Positions 20,353 through 29,203 of a DNA stretch of 64,000 bases are shown here, one piece after another. How positions within the stretch are numbered: the first letter of the stretch is position 1; the number at the start of each line of letters is the position of its first letter. The DNA is from Neotamlana sedimentorum (GTDB lineage Bacteria; Bacteroidota; Bacteroidia; Flavobacteriales; Flavobacteriaceae). A program made the position numbers and the translations under genes. The stretch covers positions 496,001-560,000 of the forward strand of contig NZ_JTDW01000001.1 of the NCBI RefSeq assembly GCF_000943565.1, read 5' to 3'. Under the pieces are notes generated by a model. That model did no database searches. It saw only the letters and a program-made list of their open reading frames with translations, and was not told where the DNA came from.

Positions 20353-21732
20353 TTAGTTGTTAATAGGACGAATTTTAATATTTTTAAAAGACACAAAATC
20401 GCCATGATCTTGAAGCAAAATTTGACCTTTATCTAATTCGCCAAAATTTGGCCATTTTACATATTTACTTTCCGAAACTAGTTTTCTGTAGTTGTCGCTT
20501 TTGCGCTCGTATTCTAAAACTTTCATACCGTTTAACCAATGTTCTATATGGTTGTTTTTAGATATGATGTGTGCTGTATTCCATTCGCCAATTGGTTTTA
20601 CAGGTTTGTTCGGATCGGCTTTTATTAAATCGTATAAAGAACTAACAGTACGGCTTCCTTCGTGGTTACCTTTTTTCGCATCAGGGTGTAAATCGTCGTC
20701 TAGAATTTGGTATTCTAATCCAATAGACGATCCTGGGCCTTTATTAATTTCAGTATCTACATAATATTTTATTCCACTGTTGGCTCCTGGAGTAAGTTTA
20801 AAATCAACTTTTAGCTCAAAATCGCTAAATTGTTCAGTTGTTACAATATCGCCACCAGCTCTAGATTCGGCTCCACCCGAAGATAAAACGCTTAAAATAC
20901 CGTCTTCAATTACCCAGCCTTTTTCTGGGAAATGATCGAGCTTAGCACCGCGCCATCCATTTGTGGTTTTACCATCCCAAAGTAGTTTCCAACCTTTTTT
21001 TTCTTCATCTATGGTTAAATGGTTTTTGGTGATTATTGGTTTGATAGGCGTTTTTTTGCTGTATTTTGAAAGACTATCGGTTAAAATATTGATGTTTTTC
21101 CAAATTATTTCTGTGCCTTCTTTTTTATCCTTTTTAATACTATGTACTTGTAAGCAAATAAATCCGCTAGCTGTTTTATCATCAATTAAATGAGAAGCCG
21201 GCACACCGTTAATCCACGTTTTAATAGTGTCTCCAATAGCTTCAATACGATAGTGGTTCCAATCATTTTGTTTAAAAGCTTTTTGTGCTTCTGGGTTTTG
21301 CTCTAAAGTATTAAGCCAACCACGTCTTGCTTCATCGTAAATTCCTGCACTCCAAGCTCTTTTTGAGGGATCAATTTCTATTTGATAGCCATGAACACGA
21401 CCGTTTTTGTAATGCGGAAAACTATTGCTTCGTATTTGTATGCCGCTATTCATTGTAGAATCAACTTTATAATCTAATTCAAGAATAAAATCATCGTACA
21501 TTTTATTGGTAGTTAAAAACGAATTTGGAGTATCGTACACCGTACTTCCAACAATGGTTCCGTTTTTAACCGTGTAATTGGCTTTGCCGCCTTTTTGAGA
21601 CCAACCGTTTAAGTTTTCGCCGTTAAAAAGTGGAATCCATGGGGTTGTATCTGTTGGCACTTGTTTGCAGTTATAAAATATTATTAAAATAGCAACAAGA
21701 AGTATTTTGCTATAAAATACAGGTTTTTTCAT
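20353..21732 (-). CDS. Tandem DUF1080 (3-keto-disaccharide hydrolase/lyase-like) lipoprotein
   Basis: Two copies of the DUF1080 jelly-roll domain (Pfam family now named 3-keto-disaccharide hydrolase). The first spans about residues 35-225 (WIPLFNGENLNGWSQKGG, GIQIRSNSFPHYKNGRVHGYQIEID) and the second about 245-459 (GWKLLWDGKTTNGWRGAK, GIKYYVDTEINKGPGSSIGLEYQILDD). The ATG at 21732 is chosen over the frame opening at 21801, because it begins a signal peptide (MKKPVFYSKILLVAILII) ending near a Cys with an unusual lipobox, FYNC. The oxidoreductase follows after 13 bases. I infer that the pair cleaves glycosidic bonds after C3 oxidation. Confidence 0.85.
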   Translation of the reverse strand: MKKPVFYSKILLVAILIIFYNCKQVPTDTTPWIPLFNGENLNGWSQKGGKANYTVKNGTIVGSTVYDTPNSFLTTNKMYDDFILELDYKVDSTMNSGIQIRSNSFPHYKNGRVHGYQIEIDPSKRAWSAGIYDEARRGWLNTLEQNPEAQKAFKQNDWNHYRIEAIGDTIKTWINGVPASHLIDDKTASGFICLQVHSIKKDKKEGTEIIWKNINILTDSLSKYSKKTPIKPIITKNHLTIDEEKKGWKLLWDGKTTNGWRGAKLDHFPEKGWVIEDGILSVLSSGGAESRAGGDIVTTEQFSDFELKVDFKLTPGANSGIKYYVDTEINKGPGSSIGLEYQILDDDLHPDAKKGNHEGSRTVSSLYDLIKADPNKPVKPIGEWNTAHIISKNNHIEHWLNGMKVLEYERKSDNYRKLVSESKYVKWPNFGELDKGQILLQDHGDFVSFKNIKIRPINN

Positions 21733-21862
21733 GTTTAGTGGTTTTAAGAAAATTAATTCACAAGATAGAATTAAGTAACAGTAGATTAATGGAGGGATCA
21801 CTCAAATATATGGATTATTCGTTCTTTTCAAAAGGGTTTTGTTGTAATAAATTATATAGCTT

Positions 21863-21882
21863 TTTTAACTATTGCAGGTTTT
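21863..21882 (-). promoter_or_regulatory. Shared operator-like motif, copy D (inverted, weaker)
   Basis: Read on the minus strand it is AAAACCTGCAATAGTTAAAA, 14 of 20 identical to the copy at 36371-36390 and with the core GCAATAGTT unbroken. A TATAATT follows on the minus strand at 21856-21850, four bases closer than in copies A and C. It lies about 130 bases upstream of the DUF1080 start, pointing at the oxidation-elimination operon. Confidence 0.35.
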
Positions 21883-21904
21883 CTTACAGATTTGTTTAAA
21901 AGTA

Positions 21905-21946
21905 TGAATTGACCGATGAGTCCATGAATGTGAATTGATAGTCCAT
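21905..21946 (+). promoter_or_regulatory. Direct repeat upstream of the third SusC gene
   Basis: The elements TGAATTGA and AGTCCAT occur twice in the same order: TGAATTGA at 21905-21912 and 21931-21938, AGTCCAT at 21919-21925 and 21940-21946. The spacer between the two elements differs (six bases, then one). The repeat lies 57 bases before the SusC start codon in the divergent intergenic region. This could be an operator or promoter-proximal activator site; function is inferred from position only. Confidence 0.35.
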
Positions 21947-22002
21947 TTAAGATTTAAGGAATACATCTAATTTGGCAACAACAACTAAACAAATAAGTAT
22001 TT

Positions 22003-25000
22003 ATGAAAACAATTAAACTAATGATGACAGTCATGGTTTTATGCCTAACCAGCATATCATGGGCTCAGACTAAAGTGTCTGGAACCGTAACCGATGACCA
22101 AGGTTTATCCTTACCTGGGGTAAACGTAATTGTAAAAGGTAGTAATACTGGAGCTGCAACAGATTTTGACGGTAATTTCCAGATTGCCGTTAATAATGGA
22201 GACGTTCTTGTGTTTACCTATTTAGGGTATGTTCGTAAGGAAGTTACTTTTACAGGACAAACATTTTTAAATGTGAAAATGCAAGAAGATGCCTCCGAAC
22301 TCGATGAAGTAGTAGTAATTGGTTATGGCTCTGTTAAGCGAACCGATTTAACTGGTGCCGTCGCTTCAATAGGAACAAAAGAAATTACCCAGCAAAAGAA
22401 AACCGATTTAGGGCAAGCCTTACAAGGTCGTATTGCTGGTGTAGATGTAAGAACCACTAACAACAAACCAGGAGCACCTCTTTCTTTTGATATTAGAGGT
22501 AATACGGTTATTCAAAATAATGACGAAACCAGAGATGGTTTAAATTTTGATGGCGACTTGTCCAAACCGCTATTTGTTGTAGATGGTGTGTTTTTCGATG
22601 ATATTAATATTTTAAATCCGTCCGATATTCAGCAGGTCGATATATTAAAGGATGCTTCTGCAACTGCAATTTATGGGTCGCGAGGAGCTAATGGTGTTGT
22701 AATAATAACAACAAAAAACGGAGTTGAAGGTATTACACGGTTTACTTACGAAGCTACTTTAGGTATAAACTCTGTAGCTAATAAACCAGATATGTTTACT
22801 GGTGATGAGTATGTCGCTTTTGTTGAAGATGTTTTACGAAGCAGCGCTTGGCAAGGACTTTTCGATTACGATACGCCTTATTACCCAACGGTTAGCGATT
22901 ATAATAATGTTCCTATAGATTTTTCAGGAGAATTTAGATCTTCAAATGAAGAGGCCGATAACGTTGCCAACCGTCGTTATACCGATTGGCAAAACGATTA
23001 TTTAAAAACCGGTATTCAAACCAGCCATACTATTGCCATGTCTGGTGGTAGCAATGGTCTAACCTATAACGGTTCTATCGGGTATTTAAGTAATGAAGGT
23101 GTTATGGGAATTGAAAAATTTGAACGTTACAACTTAAGCACTGCTATTACAAAAAAAGTGTCAGATAAGTTTACGGCAGGTTTAAAAGCCTATTTATCAT
23201 TATCTGAAAGAGAAACCGGAAGTAACGAGCTATTTAGAAGTACACTTCGGTTAGCACCAACGGTTAATCCAAGAGATCCAGATGGAAACTTAATTTTATT
23301 TCCAGACGATCAAGATGGTAGGTTTACAAACCCATACTACGAAGCATATGAAGATGCTTGGTTAAATAATACCAGAGCTTTAGATGTTATAGCAAACGTA
23401 TTTTTAAATTATACCCCTACAAAGTGGTTGAGTTTTAAAACGCAATTTGCACCAAATTTACGAACTACACGTCATGGGCAACAATTTGGTTTATTAACAA
23501 AATCTGCAAGAAATGACGAAACCCGAACACGTGCGTATTACGATGCTTTTTTCGATACCTCTTATACATGGGATAATATTGTAGATATGAATTTTGATGT
23601 TGCTGAGGGACACAATTTAAAAACCACTTTAATATCCTCTGTTTATTACAGACAGGATGAATACAGTAATATTGAAACCAGGAATTTCGACACCGATATT
23701 TATCAATATTACAATACTGCTGCTGGTTTAGATGTTAGAACATACGCAACAGACTACGAAAAAGAAACCTTGTCTTCTTTTGCAGGTAGATTAAACTATA
23801 GCTTAAACGATAAATATCTGTTCACTTTTACAGGTAGATACGACGGCTCTTCTAAATTAGCTGTTGGTCACGAATGGGCATTTTTCCCTTCGGCAGCATT
23901 TGCTTGGAAAGCCAGTGATGAAACATTTTTAAAAAATGTAGATTGGTTAAGTAACTTAAAATTACGTGTTAGTTATGGTGAGTCTGGTAACGATAATGTT
24001 ATTGGACCATATCAATCTTTTGCATTTTTAAACGGAGCCGATTATGTTTTTGGAGAAGACCACTTAAATGGGGTGCAAGTAGCAGGATTAGCAAACCAAG
24101 AATTAACTTGGGAACGCTCTAAAGAAGTTAACGTAGGTATAGATTTAGCCGTAATTCAAAATAGAGTACGTTTAGGATTAGAAGTTTATAATAAGAAAAC
24201 AGTCGATGCTATTTTAGGTAAAACGCTATCAGCTATTTCGGGTTATGGAACTGCAATTGGTAACTATGGTTCGGTAAGAAACAAAGGTGTTGAAATTACA
24301 TTAAACACAACTAACGTTCAAACCGAAAATTTTAAATGGACAACCAGCTTAAACTACGCCCGTAATAAAAACGAAATTATTGAATTGGATGGCGATTTAG
24401 ATAGTTATCCTTACGGAAATCACGGTGTTCGCGAAATAGGGCAACCAGTAGATGCTATTTATAGTTACCAGTTTGATGGTATATGGCAGCTCGATGAGGC
24501 TGCAGAAGCACACACCTATGGAGCCTTCCCAGGACAATGGAAATATGTAGACCAAAATGACGATGGTCTGCTTAATCAAGATGATAATGTTGTAATTGGT
24601 TCTATATCTCCCGATTGGATTGGAGGTATGACGAATACCTTCTCCTACAAAAACCTCGATTTAACAGTGCAAATGCATGCAAGATTTGGAGCTTATGGGC
24701 ATTCGGAGTTCTATAACAACTTTGCGCCTTGGCAAAACGATAGAGCTAAGTTTAATAAAGTAGATTTAGATTATTGGTCGCCTAATAATCAAGGTGCCAA
24801 ATATCCAGCAGCACAGTATGCATCAACAGGAAACGATTATTACGTAGATGTAGATTTTATTAAAATTGGTAATATAGGGTTAGGGTATAATTTTAATCAA
24901 CCTATGCTAGATAAACTAAAAATGTCAAGTTTAAGGTTAACCTTAGATCTTCAAAATCCATTTACGTTTACAGATTATGCGGGGCCAGATCCAGAAACTG

Positions 25001-25071
25001 CACTAGGAAATACCTATAACGCAGGTTATATGATGAAAACGGTTTTATTCGGACTTAAGTTAGCTTACTAA
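22003..25071 (+). CDS. SusC/RagA-family TonB-dependent transporter (third pair)
   Basis: Outer-membrane oligosaccharide importer of 1022 residues. A signal peptide ends at SISWAQ. The carboxypeptidase-regulatory-like domain (KVSGTVTDDQGLSLPGVNVI, FDGNFQIAV) is followed by a textbook TonB-box region ELDEVVVIGYGSVKR, a plug (LQGRIAGVDVR, PLFVVDGVFF, IYGSRGANGVVIITTKNG) and a barrel. Of the three SusC proteins this is the most canonical. It begins the third SusC/D operon and is transcribed divergently from the oxidation-elimination operon. Confidence 0.96.
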   Translation: MKTIKLMMTVMVLCLTSISWAQTKVSGTVTDDQGLSLPGVNVIVKGSNTGAATDFDGNFQIAVNNGDVLVFTYLGYVRKEVTFTGQTFLNVKMQEDASELDEVVVIGYGSVKRTDLTGAVASIGTKEITQQKKTDLGQALQGRIAGVDVRTTNNKPGAPLSFDIRGNTVIQNNDETRDGLNFDGDLSKPLFVVDGVFFDDINILNPSDIQQVDILKDASATAIYGSRGANGVVIITTKNGVEGITRFTYEATLGINSVANKPDMFTGDEYVAFVEDVLRSSAWQGLFDYDTPYYPTVSDYNNVPIDFSGEFRSSNEEADNVANRRYTDWQNDYLKTGIQTSHTIAMSGGSNGLTYNGSIGYLSNEGVMGIEKFERYNLSTAITKKVSDKFTAGLKAYLSLSERETGSNELFRSTLRLAPTVNPRDPDGNLILFPDDQDGRFTNPYYEAYEDAWLNNTRALDVIANVFLNYTPTKWLSFKTQFAPNLRTTRHGQQFGLLTKSARNDETRTRAYYDAFFDTSYTWDNIVDMNFDVAEGHNLKTTLISSVYYRQDEYSNIETRNFDTDIYQYYNTAAGLDVRTYATDYEKETLSSFAGRLNYSLNDKYLFTFTGRYDGSSKLAVGHEWAFFPSAAFAWKASDETFLKNVDWLSNLKLRVSYGESGNDNVIGPYQSFAFLNGADYVFGEDHLNGVQVAGLANQELTWERSKEVNVGIDLAVIQNRVRLGLEVYNKKTVDAILGKTLSAISGYGTAIGNYGSVRNKGVEITLNTTNVQTENFKWTTSLNYARNKNEIIELDGDLDSYPYGNHGVREIGQPVDAIYSYQFDGIWQLDEAAEAHTYGAFPGQWKYVDQNDDGLLNQDDNVVIGSISPDWIGGMTNTFSYKNLDLTVQMHARFGAYGHSEFYNNFAPWQNDRAKFNKVDLDYWSPNNQGAKYPAAQYASTGNDYYVDVDFIKIGNIGLGYNFNQPMLDKLKMSSLRLTLDLQNPFTFTDYAGPDPETALGNTYNAGYMMKTVLFGLKLAY

Positions 25072-25089
25072 TTTTTAATTCTTAAACAC

Positions 25090-26736
25090 ATGAAAACAAA
25101 TAAAAATATAAAATCAATAGTTATCATTCTTGCTGTAGCGTTTTGCTTTATTGCTTGCGACGATTTTATTCAAGAAGATGCATATTCAGATATTACGAGT
25201 GAAACTTTTATTAACGAAGATAATGCCGACCAACTTGTAATTGGGGTTTATACGGCTACACGAGCGGTTTACAGAAATCATGGCTATAAATTTGCTGGAA
25301 CAGATATTTTTACCACAAAAAGCGAATTGTTTGCTTTTAGCAGTGCGAACGATTACAATAATTTTATAGCTCCAGAAACCAACGGCGTTTGGAGTGTAAA
25401 TTATAACGTAATTGCAAAAGCAAATACAGCTATTAACCGTTACGAAAACCAAGTTAATTGGAGCGATACCAATTTAGAAGCAAAAGCCTATGGTATAGCT
25501 CAAGCACGAGCTTTAAGAGCATTGGCGTTTTTTAATTTAGTAGTACAATATGGTGGTGTAGTATTAGATCTGGAAGAACCTTTAAGTATTCGAAATGATT
25601 ACACGCGTTCTACGGAAGAAGAAACGTTTAGCTTAATTATTAGCGAGTTGGAAGCTGCGATTCCAGATTTGGAGGCCGATCCTGAAATTGGTCGCTTATC
25701 AATTCGTGCAGCAAAACACTTACTATCTGAGGTGTATTTAACCAGAGCGTATAAAACTTTTGCCGGAACTAACGATTTTCAAACAGCTGCAGATTTAGCT
25801 GTAGAAGCTATTGATGGTTATGATATTAGAAACCAAACATTTGCTGAGGTGTTCGATTATGGTAATCAAATAAACGATGAAATTTTATTCGCAGCCCATT
25901 GGGAAAATAATGGTTTTGATGAAGATAGAAACAATAACAAGCATTCCTTATTTATGTATAATTTATTTGATTTGCCAGGTGTTAGCAGGTCAAATCAATA
26001 CGGCGTACAAGGTGATGGCTTAATGATGACGCCATATTTCTATTCTTTATTTGCAGATAACGATACACGAGAAGATGCAACGATTCATCGCGTAATTTAT
26101 GCCGACGAAGATTCGGCTTGGGAAGACGATATTATTATTCCTGGTGATACGGTTGTTTATTTCCCGAAAGAACCCATAGATATTGCAGAACTCACCGATA
26201 AGTTAGACAGATATTGGGTGTTCCAACCCGATGAATACTTGTGGGGAAAACCAGATGATATTCCAGATGTAAATTATACCTATTCTTCAAATCCGTATTT
26301 TATAAATTTTCCAATCATGAAAAAGTTTGATGACGAAATTTATAACGATCAAAATGGAGGTGCGAGAGATACTTTTATTTTTAGAATTGCAGAAACACAT
26401 TTATTGGCTGCTGAAGCCTATTTAGGAGCAGGTAACACCACACAAGCGTTGTTTCATATAAATAGAGTTCGTGAACGCGCCACAGGCGATGTCGATTTTT
26501 ATTCAACAATAAATTTAGATGTAATTTTAGAAGAACGCGCGCTAGAATTAGCAGGAGAAACCAATAGGTGGGCTTCGCTAAAGCGAATGGGGAAATTAGA
26601 AGAACGCATAGAGTTATACAACCCACATGTGGTAGATCATGGTGCTTTTGATGCTTCAAAGCATTTATTAAGACCAATACCAACAAGAGAAATTGCGTTG
26701 TCTCCTAATACTATGGATCAAAATCCTAATTATTAA
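25090..26736 (+). CDS. SusD/RagB-family glycan-binding lipoprotein (third pair)
   Basis: Signal peptide with lipobox FIAC, then DDFIQEDAYSDITSETF, typical of SusD openings. The C-terminal signature reads ILEERALELAGETNRWASLKRMGKL, and the protein ends with the common REIALSPNTMDQNPNY. It is 548 residues long and starts 18 bases after the partner SusC. A strong terminator hairpin lies 48 bases beyond the stop, so the third pair seems to be its own transcription unit. Confidence 0.95.
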   Translation: MKTNKNIKSIVIILAVAFCFIACDDFIQEDAYSDITSETFINEDNADQLVIGVYTATRAVYRNHGYKFAGTDIFTTKSELFAFSSANDYNNFIAPETNGVWSVNYNVIAKANTAINRYENQVNWSDTNLEAKAYGIAQARALRALAFFNLVVQYGGVVLDLEEPLSIRNDYTRSTEEETFSLIISELEAAIPDLEADPEIGRLSIRAAKHLLSEVYLTRAYKTFAGTNDFQTAADLAVEAIDGYDIRNQTFAEVFDYGNQINDEILFAAHWENNGFDEDRNNNKHSLFMYNLFDLPGVSRSNQYGVQGDGLMMTPYFYSLFADNDTREDATIHRVIYADEDSAWEDDIIIPGDTVVYFPKEPIDIAELTDKLDRYWVFQPDEYLWGKPDDIPDVNYTYSSNPYFINFPIMKKFDDEIYNDQNGGARDTFIFRIAETHLLAAEAYLGAGNTTQALFHINRVRERATGDVDFYSTINLDVILEERALELAGETNRWASLKRMGKLEERIELYNPHVVDHGAFDASKHLLRPIPTREIALSPNTMDQNPNY

Positions 26737-26784
26737 TAAAATAGAATTCAAATTTTGATTTTTGAGTTAGTTTTTTTAGTTTTT

Positions 26785-26813
26785 ACAGGCAGACTTATTT
26801 GTCTGCCTGTTTT
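26785..26813 (+). terminator. Terminator after the third SusC/SusD pair
   Basis: A perfect ten-base-pair hairpin: ACAGGCAGAC (26785-26794), loop TTATTT, GTCTGCCTGT (26801-26810), then a short T run. It is GC-richer than its surroundings and sits in the 133-base gap before the GH92-like gene, so it probably ends the SusC/SusD transcript. Confidence 0.85.
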
Positions 26814-26869
26814 AAAAAAAATTAAGTTGCAATAAAATCAAGTTTCAATAATAAAAGAGTAATACGTTT

Positions 26870-29203
26870 ATGAAGAACCTGTTTATATTTAAAAAAGTTA
26901 TTCCTGTAATGTGCTTGATTTTTGCTTGGTTTTTGTCTTGCCAAAATACAAAGACAGAACAGGTTCAAAAAACAATCGAAACCGTAGATTATACGGCAAA
27001 AGTTTACCCGTGGTTAGACACCGAAAATTCCCGGTGGTTTTTCTTTTCTTCGGCATCCAGACCCTTTGGTATGGTAAATTTAAGCCCAGACACGCAAATT
27101 GGTGGTGCTTGGGGTAGTGGTTATCGATATAAAACTGATACTATAAAAGGCTTTAGCCATATTCATGCGTGGCAAATGGCGGGTGTGTCAGTTATGCCTG
27201 TTACAATTTCACAAACAGAAAAAAGTAAAATATATCAGGACTTTTATTCAAAATTTAGCCACGAAACCGAAACTGTAAACCCTGGCTTTCATCAAGTGCA
27301 ATTAAATCGTTATAATATTTCTGCAAAACTAACCAGTACAACTCGGGTTGGTTTGCATGAATATAGTTTTCCAAATACCCAACAATCGGCGATATTATTC
27401 AATTTAAATACAAAACTTGGGCCTTGTAAAAACGAAAATGGTGATTTAAAACAAGATTCTGTTCGTGAGCTTTCGGGAAGTGTTACCATGACAAAAACAG
27501 GACGAAGGCCTAAACCTATTACTGTATTTTTTAAGGTTAAATTGAATACCGATATTGATGCTATTGAAAAAGATAAAAAAACGGGAAATTATTTAATTAC
27601 ACTCAACGATGTTAGTAAACCAGTGCTTATGAAGCTTGGTATATCTTACACGTCTACAAAAAATGCCGAATTAAACATAAACGAAGAACTTCCAGATTGG
27701 GATTTTAATAAGGTTGTTGAGGCCTCTAAAAAACAATGGAACGATTTATTAGGTAGAATTGAAATTCAAGGCGGAACAGATGAAAGCCAATCCCGATTTT
27801 ATACCGATTTGTGGCATGCGTTACAAGGGCGTCGCATTATTAGCGATGTAAATGGTGCTTATCCGGATTTAACTGGAGAAGATTTTAAAATAGGACAATT
27901 ACCATTAAACGCCCATGGAAAACCTAAATTTAATCATTATAATTCCGATTCTTTTTGGGGAGCTCAATGGACTTTAAACACGCTTTGGGGCTTAGTTTAT
28001 CCAGAAATTATGGAAGAATTTGTGCATTCCTTAATGCAATATTATAACGATGGTGGTTTGGTGCCTCGTGGTCCCTCAGGTGGTAATTATACTAATGTTA
28101 TGACGGGAGCTTCGTCGACACCATTTATAGTTTCAGCCATCCAGAAAGGCATTATAAAAAACGATTTAGAGTTTATTTATCAGGCTTTAAAAAAGAACCA
28201 TATGTTAGATGGAATTATGGCAAAATCGGGCTATGAACACCATACTTTTGAGGGTGGCGGATTAAAATATTATATAAATCAAGGTTACGTGCCTTACCCG
28301 TTGCCCGATGGTAAATTTGGTATACATGAAGATGGTGCTAGCATGACTTTAGAGTATGCATACCAAGACTATACTTTGGCTCAATTAGCTAAAAAGTTGA
28401 ATCATGAAAGTGATTATAATTATTTTATAAATCGGTCTAAAAATTATAAAAATGTTTTTGATGTTGAAACCGGTTGGGTACGTCCAAAAAATGTAAAAGG
28501 CCAATGGAAAAAACATTTCGATCCGTTTCAAGTAGAACATGGCTTTATAGAGTCTAACGCAGCGCAAGCAAGTTGGTTTGTGCCACACGATATTAATGGT
28601 TTGGCAGAATTAATGGGAGGTGTTTTTAATGCTTCAGAGAAACTAAACGAACAATTTAAAACGGCCGAAAAACAAAATTTTGCAGCTGGAAATTCGCATG
28701 CTCAAGAGTCGCATCCCGAGTATAGTCGTGTGCCCATAAATTTTGGAAATCAGCCATCAATACAAACATCTTTTATATTTAATAAATTAAATCGTCCAGA
28801 TTTAACGCAGTTCTGGACACGACAGGTTGCTACTAAAACTTTTGGAGGTTTAAGCCCGAAAGTTGGGTATTTTGGCGACGAAGATCAAGGTTTAATGGGA
28901 AGTTTAAGTGTGTTGCTTAAAATGGGACTATTTCAGTTAAATGGTGGCACCGAAGAAAACCCAGAGTATCAAATAGGAAGCCCAGTTTTTAACCAAGTTA
29001 CTATTCATTTAAATTCAAATTACTATAAAGGTGATAAGTTTGTTATTACAAGTGAAAATAACAGTGAGTCAAATGTATATGTAGCTAAAGTAGCGTTAAA
29101 TGGCACAGAAATAAAAGATTTTTCAATAAAACATAATGATATTGTTAAAGGCGGAAATCTGCATTTAGAAATGACTAACCAATCTAAAAATTTAAGCGAA
29201 TGA
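26870..29203 (+). CDS. GH92-family-like exo-glycosidase (divergent)
   Basis: Calcium-dependent exo-alpha-mannosidases make up most of family GH92. This 777-residue lipoprotein (lipobox LSC, FLSCQNTKTEQ) keeps the overall pattern: an N-terminal beta-sandwich, the segment LEYAYQDYTLAQLAKKLN, WFVPHDINGLAELMGG, GNQPSIQTSFIF and a C-terminal GLF...NGG region. However, the usual EGNxWQY reads ESNAAQ (Glu561), and the usual GNDDxGxMSAW reads GDEDQGLMGSL (669-679). Both lie around the active site, so the linkage or sugar may differ from mannose. Its stop codon overlaps the start of the GH29 gene by four bases, which implies translational coupling. Confidence 0.8.
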   Translation: MKNLFIFKKVIPVMCLIFAWFLSCQNTKTEQVQKTIETVDYTAKVYPWLDTENSRWFFFSSASRPFGMVNLSPDTQIGGAWGSGYRYKTDTIKGFSHIHAWQMAGVSVMPVTISQTEKSKIYQDFYSKFSHETETVNPGFHQVQLNRYNISAKLTSTTRVGLHEYSFPNTQQSAILFNLNTKLGPCKNENGDLKQDSVRELSGSVTMTKTGRRPKPITVFFKVKLNTDIDAIEKDKKTGNYLITLNDVSKPVLMKLGISYTSTKNAELNINEELPDWDFNKVVEASKKQWNDLLGRIEIQGGTDESQSRFYTDLWHALQGRRIISDVNGAYPDLTGEDFKIGQLPLNAHGKPKFNHYNSDSFWGAQWTLNTLWGLVYPEIMEEFVHSLMQYYNDGGLVPRGPSGGNYTNVMTGASSTPFIVSAIQKGIIKNDLEFIYQALKKNHMLDGIMAKSGYEHHTFEGGGLKYYINQGYVPYPLPDGKFGIHEDGASMTLEYAYQDYTLAQLAKKLNHESDYNYFINRSKNYKNVFDVETGWVRPKNVKGQWKKHFDPFQVEHGFIESNAAQASWFVPHDINGLAELMGGVFNASEKLNEQFKTAEKQNFAAGNSHAQESHPEYSRVPINFGNQPSIQTSFIFNKLNRPDLTQFWTRQVATKTFGGLSPKVGYFGDEDQGLMGSLSVLLKMGLFQLNGGTEENPEYQIGSPVFNQVTIHLNSNYYKGDKFVITSENNSESNVYVAKVALNGTEIKDFSIKHNDIVKGGNLHLEMTNQSKNLSE

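Noticed and set aside
20340-20405. Upstream start for the Gfo/Idh/MocA gene.
   Set aside because: It would place extra hydrophobic sequence before the twin-arginine signal and overlap the upstream DUF1080 gene; the ATG at 20339 fits better.
26852-26870. TAAAAGAGTAATACGTTTA just before the GH92-like start resembles the shared 20-bp motif.
   Set aside because: It runs into the start codon, leaves no room for a promoter between it and the gene, and no TATAATT follows at the usual distance. Probably chance similarity in an AT-rich leader.
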